In this document: piece after piece, positions 1-10,069 of the stretch
Numbering within the stretch: position 1 is the first letter of the stretch
How the letters are laid out: every line of letters starts with the position of its first letter
Assembly: GCF_014334015.1 (NCBI RefSeq)
Contig: NZ_CP060488.1
Location: forward strand, 5,910,501 to 5,974,500
Reading direction: 5' to 3'
From: Bacteroides sp. M10
GTDB lineage: Bacteria > Bacteroidota > Bacteroidia > Bacteroidales > Bacteroidaceae
DNA: 64,000 nt
Notes under the pieces: model-generated
Databases searched by the model: none
Told to the model about the DNA's origin: nothing
What the model saw: only the letters and a program-made list of their open reading frames with translations
Made by a program: the position numbers and the translations under genes

Positions 1-1426
1 TCGCACCAATAAAATAAGGTTTCCGGTCGATCGGTTTCAATCCCTTATTCAATGCTTCCGCTTCTTTTACTCCATCAATATACAAATAGGTACTTCCGTT
101 CGTATGTACACATACATAATGATGCCATTCCCCATCCGTCATAGACTTCGTTTTATAATCAGTCCAGTTTCCTGACAGTCCCGTGTATTCAATGACATAT
201 CTTATATATGGACTGGACTTTTGGAATCTGAACCAAGTTTGTTTATTCATTCCGTCTGCACTTGCATTAGGTCCGGCACCATGCTGGAACACTCCCAGAT
301 TGGTAGCAGTCTTATTTGAAGTTTTCACCCAGAAGGATGTAGTTACAGGAGTTGCCTGGAAATCCAAAGCATCATTATCAGGTAACGAAAGGAAAGCATA
401 ATTCTGATTATCCTTACTTACAAACTGGGCACAAGTAAATCCTTCTTTACGGGCAGGAGCATTAAAGTTAACATCCATATTATCTCCCAATTTAAGAATT
501 TCCGGATGAATGGCATTCGGTCCCATATCTTTACTGTCACCATCGAATGGATAGAAAAGAACAAGATCCTTACCAGGAAGCACAGTGACATATCCTTCTT
601 GTTCAGCAGTAGAAGTATTCATTTCGTTAGATGCCACCAAAGTCACTTTATATCTACCGGCAGTCGAATAAGTTACAACAGGGTTCTGCTGGTCTGAAAC
701 AGACGGTTCGCCCCCTTCAAATGTCCAGTTCCAATGAGTAGGACGTCCTAAACTGGCATCCTTAAATGATATTGTTCCTCCTTCTATAATCATACGCCGA
801 TCTGCCGCTATATCTGCGGCTACTGAATTTTTATCAATAATATTCAGGTATTTCTCTTTTGTAACAGTAGCTGATGTCTTAGGATTTGTCACAGTTAATT
901 TCACTGTGTAAACTCCCGGTTCAAATATGAGACTTGGATTCTGCAGATCAGAAGTAACCGTTATCCCACCCACAGAAGTAAACTCCCATGCCCAAGTCGA
1001 TGGAAATCCAACAGACAAATCCGTAAAGTTTATAGTTTCATCGCTTAGAGCTTGAGTTTTATCCGCTTTAAAAGCAGCTGTTATTTCATCCGGATATACG
1101 ACAGTGACGTATTTCAACATTTCAGTCTCTGCATTTTCCGTTCCTCTGCCCACTCTCAATTTCACAGTATAAGTTCCCGGATAATTATAAACGATTTCCG
1201 GGCTAAACAGATTAGACACACTAGGTTCTCCCCCTTCAAAACTCCAGTCCCATCGTACTGGCTCTCCGGTAGACTTATCCATAAAACAAATTTTCTCTCC
1301 GGCAGAAATCGTTTGTTTATCAGAGACAAAATCAGCGTTCAACAATACTTGCTCTTCATCTTTACAGGAATAAAAAACTCCCAGACATACGAACAAGAAA
1401 TATATTATCTTTTTTATGTTCTTCAT
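1..1426 (-). CDS. PKD-repeat lipoprotein with LamG-like domain, cut by left edge
   Basis: Open frame of about 475 codons starting at the ATG at 1426 and running off the left edge, so the C-terminus is missing. The start MKNIKKIIYFLFVCLGVFYS ends in a lipobox cysteine followed by KDEE, an acidic pattern typical of Bacteroides surface lipoproteins. Three PKD domains follow (roughly residues 28-120, 121-210 and 211-295), each with a WDWSFEGGEPS-like core and a YPGTYTVKL-like strand. Then comes a concanavalin/LamG-like region (LVLFYPFDGD..., a WHHYV strand and YLYIDGV). It lies 30 bp downstream of a sialidase and is probably the last gene seen of the sialic-acid locus. A glycan-binding surface protein is the likely role (inference); a glycosidase domain beyond the edge cannot be excluded. 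Confidence 0.85.
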   Translation of the reverse strand, partial: MKNIKKIIYFLFVCLGVFYSCKDEEQVLLNADFVSDKQTISAGEKICFMDKSTGEPVRWDWSFEGGEPSVSNLFSPEIVYNYPGTYTVKLRVGRGTENAETEMLKYVTVVYPDEITAAFKADKTQALSDETINFTDLSVGFPSTWAWEFTSVGGITVTSDLQNPSLIFEPGVYTVKLTVTNPKTSATVTKEKYLNIIDKNSVAADIAADRRMIIEGGTISFKDASLGRPTHWNWTFEGGEPSVSDQQNPVVTYSTAGRYKVTLVASNEMNTSTAEQEGYVTVLPGKDLVLFYPFDGDSKDMGPNAIHPEILKLGDNMDVNFNAPARKEGFTCAQFVSKDNQNYAFLSLPDNDALDFQATPVTTSFWVKTSNKTATNLGVFQHGAGPNASADGMNKQTWFRFQKSSPYIRYVIEYTGLSGNWTDYKTKSMTDGEWHHYVCVHTNGSTYLYIDGVKEAEALNKGLKPIDRKPYFIGA

Positions 1427-1456
1427 ATCATTACATTTTTATAATTCCACGTATGG

Positions 1457-2566
1457 TTATTGTAATTGCGATAACTCAACATTTTGAAAAGCAATGCCAC
1501 CAATATTCTTGAATCCGTATTCATACAGTACTCCAATCATACCATCCGGATAACGGGCTATATCCGAATATCCGCCATAGTCACTACCAGTATAGGAATA
1601 TTGTTTTTTCCAGGTTACTCCATCGTCTTCACTCATTTTCAATGTGTTGTTATTACGATTGGTCTGACTATCAGGATTGGAGAATAAAAGAATGCCTTTG
1701 CCATCCTCTCCCAAACCATAAAAGAGGATAGAGCCCTGACATATCGGTTCTTTCAATGTAGTGTATTTACACGGACTCCATGTCAGTCCACCATCCGCAC
1801 TGGTAGAAACCACCCTGTATTTTTCCGTATCAGACTGTTTACGCATATTCAACATCAAATCACCATTGCTCAATTCGGTCACAGTACTCTCATTGGTATA
1901 ATCCATATCCATAATACCACCCAAATGCCAGGTTTCTCCCCTATCATCCGAATATATCACATGGGAACGTCCTGCACCGGAAGTCGTGGTGTTATGATTA
2001 CATGATACCACAATTCTTCCTTTATGCGGCTCAAACTGTTTTACAATTCCATGACAAGGTCCTGTTGCATACCATCTATATTTATCTGGAGTTACCGAAG
2101 CTGTTATATCCTTTTCTTTCGCCCATGTCAACCCTTCATCATCCGAGTAAGTCATGAAAATAGAGTTGGTCCCCGTTGCCCCCGGGTTCCAGCAAGATAG
2201 CAAGATAACACGATTGATATCCGCTAAATAAACAGGCACCTGATTACGACAACGATTTTCAGCATCATCCTTAACAGTTATCAGCGGCCCCCAAGTCTTT
2301 CCTTTATCAGTGGAGCGTTTCAGAACGATATCAATATCCCCTTCATCTTCAGGTCCATTGCGGCGTCCCTCTGCAAAAGCCAATATTGTACCGCTATTTG
2401 TTATAACCATTGTCGGTATTCTGAAATAAGCATACCCTTCCTTATTTATAGAGTAAGGTTTGCTCGTAGGAACCGGTAAAGAAGATATGCTCGGCTCCAC
2501 ATCATTGCATGCTGTCGCTATAAACAACAGGCACATCCATGCTAATATTAAGTTTAAATTCTTCAT
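1457..2566 (-). CDS. Sialidase (GH33/BNR-repeat) lipoprotein, short form
   Basis: Exo-sialidase-like protein of 369 residues. A lipoprotein signal ends at Cys20 (IATACNDVEP). The FRIP motif that carries the first catalytic-triad arginine is present (YFRIPTM), followed by an Asp residue region (EDEGDIDIV). Five Asp-boxes of the S-x-D-x-G-x-T-W type are visible (STDKGKTW, SDDEGLTW, SDDRGETW, SADGGLTW, SEDDGVTW). NESTVTEL carries the likely catalytic Glu, LNMR a further Arg, and GGYSDIARYPDG the Tyr region. It lacks the N-terminal carbohydrate-binding domain present in the other sialidase at 10070-11713. It sits 12 bp after the SusD gene in the same operon and is probably surface or periplasmic, releasing terminal sialic acid from host glycans. 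The family call is firm; linkage preference is unknown. Confidence 0.9.
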   Translation of the reverse strand: MKNLNLILAWMCLLFIATACNDVEPSISSLPVPTSKPYSINKEGYAYFRIPTMVITNSGTILAFAEGRRNGPEDEGDIDIVLKRSTDKGKTWGPLITVKDDAENRCRNQVPVYLADINRVILLSCWNPGATGTNSIFMTYSDDEGLTWAKEKDITASVTPDKYRWYATGPCHGIVKQFEPHKGRIVVSCNHNTTTSGAGRSHVIYSDDRGETWHLGGIMDMDYTNESTVTELSNGDLMLNMRKQSDTEKYRVVSTSADGGLTWSPCKYTTLKEPICQGSILFYGLGEDGKGILLFSNPDSQTNRNNNTLKMSEDDGVTWKKQYSYTGSDYGGYSDIARYPDGMIGVLYEYGFKNIGGIAFQNVELSQLQ

Positions 2567-2578
2567 TGTTTTTAATTT

Positions 2579-4039
2579 TTAATAACCATCAGTTTGTTCC
2601 AGATTAGGATTCAAATCAATCATCTTCCTTAAAATCGGAAAATACAACGGAGTAGATTTACCAACCAGATTAGGGATGTAATCATAAATATCAATCGTAC
2701 CCGCATAATGCGCACGCATTAAGTCCGGCCAACGCTTCAACTCGAAACACAATTCCCTGCCTCGTTCATCCAATATTTCTTTTTGTACCACTTTCTGATC
2801 CGAACTTGCGACATAAGCGCCGATATCGGCACGATTACGAGTAGAAAACATCGCATCAATAGCTTTGGATACATTATCACCACCCAAATAACACAATAAT
2901 TCCGCTTTTAGCAATTTGACTTCACCCAAACGATAAACTACAATATCATTATCATAATAACGGTCGTCAGTATAAGCTGTTCCCCGGAATTTATTCTGCG
3001 AAGTAAAGACTACCGTTCCTTTCGAATTTATAGCATTAATATATGCTGATGAAGCCCGGTTATCCTTGTCGCTGAAAAGTGAAATCAAACGGGGAGACGG
3101 AGCGTATACATGACGTGCGATTGTTGAATTGGTATACGGAATATCCTCTTTGTTTACAATATCATTAGTCAACAGTCCGGCAGCGGCTGACATAGATAAT
3201 GTAGACATATACATATTGTTGTATTCATCCTTCTTCAGATAAATGGAGAAAATGATTTCACTGTTTTTCTTATTTGCCACATCAAATATATCCGCATATT
3301 TATCCATCATACTCACTCCGCATTTTTCGACTTCTTCCAACGCTGAAATTGCATCTGTCAAATCATTCTTGTCATTGCTCCTCTGAACTGTATATTTCCA
3401 TGCCAACGCTTCCGCTTTCAGACATAATGTAGCAGGTTTGGAAAGTCTGTTCTTATCCAGGATATGTGCTTCCGGATATAGGTCAATAGCGGTCTGGATA
3501 TCCGACAAAATCTGTTTCATTACTTCAGAAGCCGGACTACGCATCGGACGTGATTCCTTATCATAGGATTCCGTAGGATTCAACACAATAGGCACGTCTC
3601 CCCACATCTGTGTTAAAGTCAGATAAGCTTTTGCTCTGAACGTATATGCCTGCGCCAAAATCCTTTTCTTTTCATTTTCCAGCGTAAACTCAATTCCCGG
3701 AGCATATTTAATAATCATATTACAATGGTGGATATTCTCATAGAAAGTACGCCAATCCAACCCATATTCTTCATTCAACTCGTGTTGATGTGAACGCGAA
3801 ACACCTCCAATTACTCCTGATACCATAGCATCTCCACGGTCCTCACCATATAACGTAGTACTGGTCATACCTCTGTAATCCGAATAAAGACCGTTCAAAT
3901 AGCCTTTTACATCTGATTCTGATTTCCAATAATTCGCCATAGTTATTTCAGAGATAGGATCTATATCCAAAATAGATTCACAACTACCTAAAGTACAGGC
4001 AGCTAGTATACTAAACATTATTAATTTAGTTCTCATCAT
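2579..4039 (-). CDS. SusD/RagB-family outer-membrane nutrient-binding lipoprotein
   Basis: Glycan-binding partner of the SusC transporter encoded just upstream, 486 residues. The signal peptide ends in a lipobox (CTLGSCESILDIDP), and the LDIDP sequence after the cysteine is typical of SusD N-termini. The helical TPR-like core is visible (QAYTFRAKAYLTLTQMWGDVPIV, a SusD hallmark), as is the C-terminal RGRELCFELKRWPDLMR block found in nearly all family members. SusD proteins cap the SusC barrel and help load substrate. The context of two sialidases, an acetylesterase and a lyase argues for sialic acid or a sialylated oligosaccharide as ligand; this is inference. Start is the ATG at 4039, 14 bp after the SusC stop. 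Confidence 0.96.
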   Translation of the reverse strand: MMRTKLIMFSILAACTLGSCESILDIDPISEITMANYWKSESDVKGYLNGLYSDYRGMTSTTLYGEDRGDAMVSGVIGGVSRSHQHELNEEYGLDWRTFYENIHHCNMIIKYAPGIEFTLENEKKRILAQAYTFRAKAYLTLTQMWGDVPIVLNPTESYDKESRPMRSPASEVMKQILSDIQTAIDLYPEAHILDKNRLSKPATLCLKAEALAWKYTVQRSNDKNDLTDAISALEEVEKCGVSMMDKYADIFDVANKKNSEIIFSIYLKKDEYNNMYMSTLSMSAAAGLLTNDIVNKEDIPYTNSTIARHVYAPSPRLISLFSDKDNRASSAYINAINSKGTVVFTSQNKFRGTAYTDDRYYDNDIVVYRLGEVKLLKAELLCYLGGDNVSKAIDAMFSTRNRADIGAYVASSDQKVVQKEILDERGRELCFELKRWPDLMRAHYAGTIDIYDYIPNLVGKSTPLYFPILRKMIDLNPNLEQTDGY

Positions 4040-4053
4040 CGTTTACTTTAATG

Positions 4054-7000
4054 TTACATTGTAAATTTTACAGAGAATATAAACTGACGTGGACGGGAAT
4101 ATTTACCGGCGTCAGCACCAATTACTTCAGGAGTAAGTCCATCATAAGCTGTCCAATATCCTAAATTATAGACAGCAGCGGTCAAATCCAGTGTTTCAAT
4201 TTTAGTAGCCCGCAACCATTTGGCACGTAACGGGTAGGATAGAGAGACTTCACGGAATGCCAGATAATCCCCTTTCTTTATATATAAAGTATTGGCACTA
4301 CCACCACTAAAGCCAATTGTAGAACTACTTGGGCGACCATGATTACGTTTCCCATTGTCCCAGTCGGACTCTACATCATAGCGGGGAATAGAAGCTATAT
4401 CACCCGGTTTATGCCACATTTTACTACTGGCAACATCATGAATCGTTGCGAAGTTATTTCGAGAATTCGCATTTGCCTGCGCCCTAAAGTGATTATCAAT
4501 CACATTACCTAATGAAAAGTCTGTTGCAATCCTCAGAGTGAAGTTCTTATAGGTAAAAGTGTTATTAAAAGAACCCATCTTATCCGGATGAATATAACCT
4601 ACAAATACCATATCTTTAGAATTTATGATACCGTTTCCATCCACATCACGCCAAATTGCATCACCGGCACATTTTCCTTTGCCCAACCAACCGGAAGATA
4701 CTCCTTCATCATATGGAGCATTAGCAGCGTCCTCATCTGTTGAATAAACTCCATCCAACTGATAAGCAAAGCGAGCACCAAAACGCTCTCCTTCTGCAAA
4801 TCCGCCCACTTCAACATATTTTCCCAACTTAGGATCGAAAATGATTCCTCCACCAGTCCGATTCTTATCTGCACCATTATTAGGCAACTTTCCTATGGTT
4901 GTTCTCCAAATGGAGAAATTTGCATCTATATTCCAACGGAAATCACGTGTCTGCATGGGAATCGCATTGACAGCAATTTCTATACCTTTCGTATTCAAAG
5001 AACCAAAATTGGATTTAATTGATGCAAACCCAGTTTCCGACCATAGGTTTTCATTCAATAAACGGTTCGTAGTCTTTTTATAATACGCATCGAAAGATAA
5101 ATTGATACGATTATTTAAAAATCCAGCTTCAAATCCCAAGTCGGTTGAAGTCGTCTCTTCCCATAGCAAATTACGATTCATCAACACAGTATTCAAGATA
5201 CCTGCTTCACCCGCATAGTTTTTACCGGCTTCATAAGAACCTTCCGTATTTTCCAATGCAAGATTATCATATCCTGTTTTCCCCCAGCTAGCTCTAAGCT
5301 TTAAGTTGCTGACCACCTTTGATAAAGGTTCAAAGAAGGCCTCACGATGCATATTCCATCCGGCAGACACACCTGGAAAAGTTGCAAACTTATGATTGGC
5401 TGCAAAGTGGGAAGAGCCATCATAACGGATACTTGCGGAAAACAGATACTTCATGTCATAATTATAATTGACACGTCCGAAATAGCTATTCATCTTTTTC
5501 TCTTCAAAAGTAGAGGTTGTCTTGGCCGATTCTGCAGCAATACCATTCAATGTTTCAATATAATCAGATGTTCCACCATAACCGGAACCGCTGAAACGAT
5601 ACCAATTGTCATAAATGTAGTTACCACCAACCATCAAGTCCAGGTTATGTTTATCTTTTAGTGTCTTTGTGTAGTTTAAAATAAGGTCATACTGATAATG
5701 CAAATCCATATTATGTGCTTCCGACACCGGTCTGTTTTTCACAACTTCATTATATCGTTCAAAATTATGGTCTTTACCTTCGTTGTTAGTATATGAGAAC
5801 ATCGGTTTGAGATGTAACCCCGGAATGATCTCCCAATCTAATTCTGCAGAAAGATTGATACGGCTCACTCTGTTTTCTTTTTCCTGATAATAAACTTCAT
5901 GAAGTCTGGTACGGAATGAACTCGTCAATTCTCCCGGAGCCGGTGTCCCGTCTTCATAATACTGACGTACTGTAGGCGGCATCTTGGCAGCACGTGACAT
6001 TACGTTATTCTCATTGATGCCTGCTGTCGTTCGCATGGAGTAATTCACCATCCCCCTTACCGTCAGATTCTTACGAATCTTGTATGAAGCATTTGTCAAA
6101 AAACTCCAACGATTATAATTAGAACCTACAACAATACCGTCCTGTGTAAGATAACCAAGACTCATATAATAAGTGGCTTTCTCATTTCCGCCACTGAAGT
6201 TTATATTAAAATCATGATTAACAGGAGTCTGGAATAGATTATCTTGAAAATCTGTTTCTTTAAATATCAACATCTTACCGGGATTGGCAGGATCCTCCAT
6301 CATCTCCCATCCTTGGTTAGATAACAGATCTTCTACATACCCCTGACCATAATTGGTTATATAGTCATCCAGAAAAGCTGTTGTATTCAAAGCATTCCGT
6401 TTATTTGCAGTACTCATCGCAAAAGTACCTAACAAATATTTATCAGGATCGGTTGCATGTAGCGCAGCAGTACGAGTTGCGGTCAAATATTCGCGGGCAC
6501 CCGACAAAGGCATTCTTTTCGGTTGATGATCTACAGACAAACCATAACTAAAAGAGATACTCCCTTTGCCTGCTTTACCTTGCTTAGTCGTAATCATAAC
6601 AATACCACGAGAAGCCTTTGAACCGTAAATTGCCGTTGAAGCAGCATCTTTCAGCACCTGTATCGTTTCTATATCCGCATAGTTAATATCCTTCATAGTA
6701 CGAATCACCCCGTCAATAATTACCATAGGAGAATCACTTTCTGGTGCAGTAGTTGTTCCACCACGCACTATAATTTGAGGATCAGCCCCCGGTTGACCGG
6801 AGCTTACGCGAATTTCCATTCCCGGCACTTTCCCCTGCAACATGGACATTGGATTTCCCGCTGGCGAAATAGCCATATCTTTAGAGTCCACCTTGGTGAT
6901 CGCACTCGTCAATGCTGCCTTAGACTGCTTACCATATCCGATAACAACAACATCTGATAAAGCAACTGAACTGCTCCTCATCGTTACCAGAATACTATTC

Positions 7001-7317
7001 CTCCCCTTTACGGGTATTTCCTGTTTTTCCATACCTACAAATGAGAATACTAAAACACCATCTGCAGGAGCACTAATGGAATATTTTCCATCCAAATCAG
7101 TCACTGTCCCTTGTTGAGAACCTTTCACCAGAACCGAAACCCCTATTAACGGTTCTTGTGTATCGTCCAAAACAACTCCGTTGACAGTTATCTTCTTTTG
7201 ATCTATGCCCAAAGCTTCAAATGAAGCCGAAAAAGCGGGCATGCAAAAAGTGAAGATAACTAATAAGATACCCGACATGCGGAATAGCTTACTTTTTAAT
7301 AAAAATGCATTTAACAT
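4054..7317 (-). CDS. SusC/RagA-family TonB-dependent transporter
   Basis: Outer-membrane active transporter of 1087 residues. It has a signal peptide (to about residue 31), a carboxypeptidase-D-like regulatory domain (VNGVVLDDTQEPLIGVSVLV to about residue 115), a TonB box region (SDVVVIGYG), a plug domain with the LSDVVV...ASTAIYGSKASRGIVMITTKQG signature, then a 22-strand barrel ending in an aromatic residue pattern (FIFSVKFTM). Length and order match SusC proteins. It works with the SusD gene 14 bp downstream and draws energy from TonB-ExbBD. There is no N-terminal STN domain, so signalling to an anti-sigma factor is not expected. Seventy bases separate it from the acetylesterase upstream; no canonical promoter was seen there. 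Substrate is inferred from the locus. Confidence 0.96.
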   Translation of the reverse strand: MLNAFLLKSKLFRMSGILLVIFTFCMPAFSASFEALGIDQKKITVNGVVLDDTQEPLIGVSVLVKGSQQGTVTDLDGKYSISAPADGVLVFSFVGMEKQEIPVKGRNSILVTMRSSSVALSDVVVIGYGKQSKAALTSAITKVDSKDMAISPAGNPMSMLQGKVPGMEIRVSSGQPGADPQIIVRGGTTTAPESDSPMVIIDGVIRTMKDINYADIETIQVLKDAASTAIYGSKASRGIVMITTKQGKAGKGSISFSYGLSVDHQPKRMPLSGAREYLTATRTAALHATDPDKYLLGTFAMSTANKRNALNTTAFLDDYITNYGQGYVEDLLSNQGWEMMEDPANPGKMLIFKETDFQDNLFQTPVNHDFNINFSGGNEKATYYMSLGYLTQDGIVVGSNYNRWSFLTNASYKIRKNLTVRGMVNYSMRTTAGINENNVMSRAAKMPPTVRQYYEDGTPAPGELTSSFRTRLHEVYYQEKENRVSRINLSAELDWEIIPGLHLKPMFSYTNNEGKDHNFERYNEVVKNRPVSEAHNMDLHYQYDLILNYTKTLKDKHNLDLMVGGNYIYDNWYRFSGSGYGGTSDYIETLNGIAAESAKTTSTFEEKKMNSYFGRVNYNYDMKYLFSASIRYDGSSHFAANHKFATFPGVSAGWNMHREAFFEPLSKVVSNLKLRASWGKTGYDNLALENTEGSYEAGKNYAGEAGILNTVLMNRNLLWEETTSTDLGFEAGFLNNRINLSFDAYYKKTTNRLLNENLWSETGFASIKSNFGSLNTKGIEIAVNAIPMQTRDFRWNIDANFSIWRTTIGKLPNNGADKNRTGGGIIFDPKLGKYVEVGGFAEGERFGARFAYQLDGVYSTDEDAANAPYDEGVSSGWLGKGKCAGDAIWRDVDGNGIINSKDMVFVGYIHPDKMGSFNNTFTYKNFTLRIATDFSLGNVIDNHFRAQANANSRNNFATIHDVASSKMWHKPGDIASIPRYDVESDWDNGKRNHGRPSSSTIGFSGGSANTLYIKKGDYLAFREVSLSYPLRAKWLRATKIETLDLTAAVYNLGYWTAYDGLTPEVIGADAGKYSRPRQFIFSVKFTM

Positions 7318-7387
7318 AAATTGTAGATTACAAGTTAATAACTCAAATTTCAGGTTTTTCTATTTTCTCGTTTCATATATCATAATA

Positions 7388-8812
7388 TTATTTTGCTACA
7401 AAAGGAGAAGCCGGCAAGCCGAAGTTTGAAAATAGATTCAGCGGCTGATAATTTCTGAATCCATATTTAACCTCTACCGGTTCGGGAACTTGTTCGCTGG
7501 TTAGTATTACCTTTGTCTTATTATCAAAAAGAGTAGCTTTTGCTGGATAATAAACCCCATCCTTTCCGGCAATCTCAAATCCGGTAATCTCTTGATCATA
7601 AGATGTCATTCCCATTTCTACATAATCGAACTCCACAATCAACTTTTCTTTATCAATTGTAAAAGACTTGTAGATAGGACCACTATAAGGTGTTCCGTTA
7701 CGTTGATAAGTCTTGGCTAATGCCCACAAAGCGAGTCTCTTTCCTACATTCTCTTTATCGGAAGGGTGCACACATGTACGGTTTCCGATATCGGATGTAA
7801 CGACCATACCAGCATTGGGAATTTCTTTCAGACATTCCAGCTGCACTTGCCGAATCTCGGCCGCCTCAGTATTATCCGCATTTTTTCGTCCATAATCATA
7901 AGGAGCAATTTGCACATAATAAAAGGGAAACTCTCCTTGCTTCCATTCCTTTCGCCAAGACTCTACCATTGCCGGAAACAGCCGTTTATACACTTTCGGA
8001 TTATTTAAATTACTTTCTCCCTGGTACCAAATTACTCCTTTAATCGTGAACTGTGTAATCGGATGAATCATCGCATTGTATAGCAATGTAGGCTCATCTT
8101 TTGGTCGGGCTATGTCTTTAGGATCTTTAGTCAGTGCCGATAAAGATATTTCCGGAAATTTTTCCATATATACCTCCTTGTTTATCCACGATTCTATTTT
8201 GGAACCACCCCAACTGGAGCAAATGACACCTACCGGAACTTTTAAGACTTTGCGCAGATAGTTTGCAAAGAAATAAGCAGTTGCACTGAAATCCGCCACA
8301 TTGGCGGGGCTGGACTCCATCCAGGGAGTTGAAATACAATCATCCAACAATGTCTGGCTGCTATTTATTTTGAGTGTAACCATGCGAATGTCGTCAGATG
8401 GCAAGGATGTTGCAATCGCGTCACATGATCCTTTTACAGGTTGTCCTCTAAATCCTTTTACAGGCATCTCCATATTTGACTGCCCCGAACATAACCATAC
8501 TTCGCCTATCAAAATATTTGTAAGAATTACAAGCTCACCATCGGATATAGTGATCGTAAAAGGACCACCGGCCGAAGGAGTCTGCACCTGTATTTTCCAT
8601 GCCCCATCCAAAGCAGAAGTGGTTGTATAGGCTTTATTATCCCAGGATGTTCTAACGATAACTTTCTGCGAACGGGCAGACCAGCCCCATAGATTGGCTT
8701 TAGTGTTCTGTTGCAACACCATATCATTTCCAATAATTGCCGGCAACCTTACCTTTGCCTTCAAAGGTAGGATACAAAGTATACCAACAAATATGAATAG
8801 TATCTTTTTCAT
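7388..8812 (-). CDS. Sialate O-acetylesterase (SASA/SGNH family)
   Basis: Predicted esterase of 474 residues that removes O-acetyl groups from sialic acids so that the sialidase or the lyase can act. A cleavable signal peptide (ILFIFVGILCILPLKAK) points to the periplasm. The catalytic serine block is clear (CSGQSNMEMPVKGF), as are the VIWYQGESNL block of the SASA domain and the C-terminal Asp-x-x-His region (CVHPSDKENVG). Residues 22-105 form a beta-sandwich that precedes the hydrolase domain in this family. Host mucin sialic acids are often O-acetylated, which explains its place between the transporter genes. It is 18 bp downstream of the MFS gene. The family assignment is strong; the exact acetyl position it attacks cannot be read from sequence. 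Confidence 0.93.
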   Translation of the reverse strand: MKKILFIFVGILCILPLKAKVRLPAIIGNDMVLQQNTKANLWGWSARSQKVIVRTSWDNKAYTTTSALDGAWKIQVQTPSAGGPFTITISDGELVILTNILIGEVWLCSGQSNMEMPVKGFRGQPVKGSCDAIATSLPSDDIRMVTLKINSSQTLLDDCISTPWMESSPANVADFSATAYFFANYLRKVLKVPVGVICSSWGGSKIESWINKEVYMEKFPEISLSALTKDPKDIARPKDEPTLLYNAMIHPITQFTIKGVIWYQGESNLNNPKVYKRLFPAMVESWRKEWKQGEFPFYYVQIAPYDYGRKNADNTEAAEIRQVQLECLKEIPNAGMVVTSDIGNRTCVHPSDKENVGKRLALWALAKTYQRNGTPYSGPIYKSFTIDKEKLIVEFDYVEMGMTSYDQEITGFEIAGKDGVYYPAKATLFDNKTKVILTSEQVPEPVEVKYGFRNYQPLNLFSNFGLPASPFVAK

Positions 8813-8830
8813 TATTTCTAGTCTTAAATG

Positions 8831-10066
8831 TTAATCTTTCATATCAATAGTCTTAGGTCGTAGACATGTGACCAAGATGACTAACATAATCAATACGAAT
8901 ATAGCCAGGAATGCAAAGTCTCGTCCCAAATGTCCGGCATCTGTAGACTCACCCAATATGCTGGTTATCGCTGCTCCCGCAAACACTCCACACATATTCA
9001 TTATACCATAAGCAGTTGCCCTATAGCGGGCAGATACGAACTGACAAAGAATCGGCATATTATTAGCATCAAACATTCCGAATCCTACTCCGAACAATAT
9101 CGTTCCCATCACTAATGCAAAAATAGAGTGCCCGAATCCTATAAACAATAAGGAAGGTATGATAAAGCCTAATCCCAATGCTCCTGTATAGACTCTTCCA
9201 CGTACATTTTTAAGTACCCACCTGTCTGATATATATCCTCCGATTAATACTCCAAACAACGAAGACAAAGCGATGGAAATAGTAGACATAGGTCCTGCCA
9301 CAGAAATATCAATAGACAGACTTTCGGAAAAGAGAGTCGGTAACCAATTTTTTGCAGCCCATCCCGGAGTGCCCGGCACACAGAAATAAAATAAGATGAT
9401 CCAGAAAAAAACATTGGAGAATAGCATTCCCAAACTCTTCAGAACCGGTATTTTTTTTATTTTTACCTGTATCTCCGAAACGGTACCCCGTTCTTTATCG
9501 CGTAAGAAAAAAGCCAGAATAATGCCATATCCTATACCTATAATACCAAACCAATGGAATGTACTATGCCATGAATACATTGCAGCAAATGTTGCCCCAA
9601 ACCCTCCTATCGCTTGCCCGACATAGAGTCCTGTCATATGTATCCCTACAGCTAATGATCGTGTTTTATCCTGATGGAAGTCAGCAATTAGAGACAGGGC
9701 AGCCGGTAGATATAATGCTTCACTTACTCCCATAATTCCACGAAGCCAATAAAGCTGGTCAAAAGTAGTGGCATATCCCATCAGATAAGTAACCCCTGAC
9801 CACACACATAAGCTACCAACAATCAACCACTTGCGACTCATACGGTCACCTATAATTCCCGAAATAGGGCTCATCAGTCCGTATATCCACAAAAAAACTG
9901 CCATCAATCTACCAAAATTTGCAGCCGACTCCAATTCACGAACATCCGCCATCATAGGAATACGCATGGTAGAAAGCATTTGTCTATCCATATAGTTGAG
10001 TAAAGCAACTCCCCATAGTAATCCGACTACCACCCAAGGATATATATTTGAAGTTTTACTATTCAT
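8831..10066 (-). CDS. Major facilitator superfamily transporter, probable sialic-acid importer
   Basis: Inner-membrane permease of 411 residues with twelve hydrophobic segments and MFS signatures: NYMDRQMLST in TM1, GDRMSRKW in the loop between TM2 and TM3 (motif A), and a second motif-A-like GGYISDRW after TM7. The DRQ sequence in TM1 is common in the anion:cation symporter subgroup that includes hexuronate and sialic-acid carriers. It lies 3 bp after the sialidase stop and 18 bp before the esterase gene, and B. fragilis carries an MFS NanT in its nan cluster. I therefore infer N-acetylneuraminate uptake from the periplasm. The ATG at 10066 is well placed. Substrate is unproven; a glucuronate-type acid is the main alternative. 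Confidence 0.88.
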   Translation of the reverse strand: MNSKTSNIYPWVVVGLLWGVALLNYMDRQMLSTMRIPMMADVRELESAANFGRLMAVFLWIYGLMSPISGIIGDRMSRKWLIVGSLCVWSGVTYLMGYATTFDQLYWLRGIMGVSEALYLPAALSLIADFHQDKTRSLAVGIHMTGLYVGQAIGGFGATFAAMYSWHSTFHWFGIIGIGYGIILAFFLRDKERGTVSEIQVKIKKIPVLKSLGMLFSNVFFWIILFYFCVPGTPGWAAKNWLPTLFSESLSIDISVAGPMSTISIALSSLFGVLIGGYISDRWVLKNVRGRVYTGALGLGFIIPSLLFIGFGHSIFALVMGTILFGVGFGMFDANNMPILCQFVSARYRATAYGIMNMCGVFAGAAITSILGESTDAGHLGRDFAFLAIFVLIMLVILVTCLRPKTIDMKD

Positions 10067-10069
10067 GGC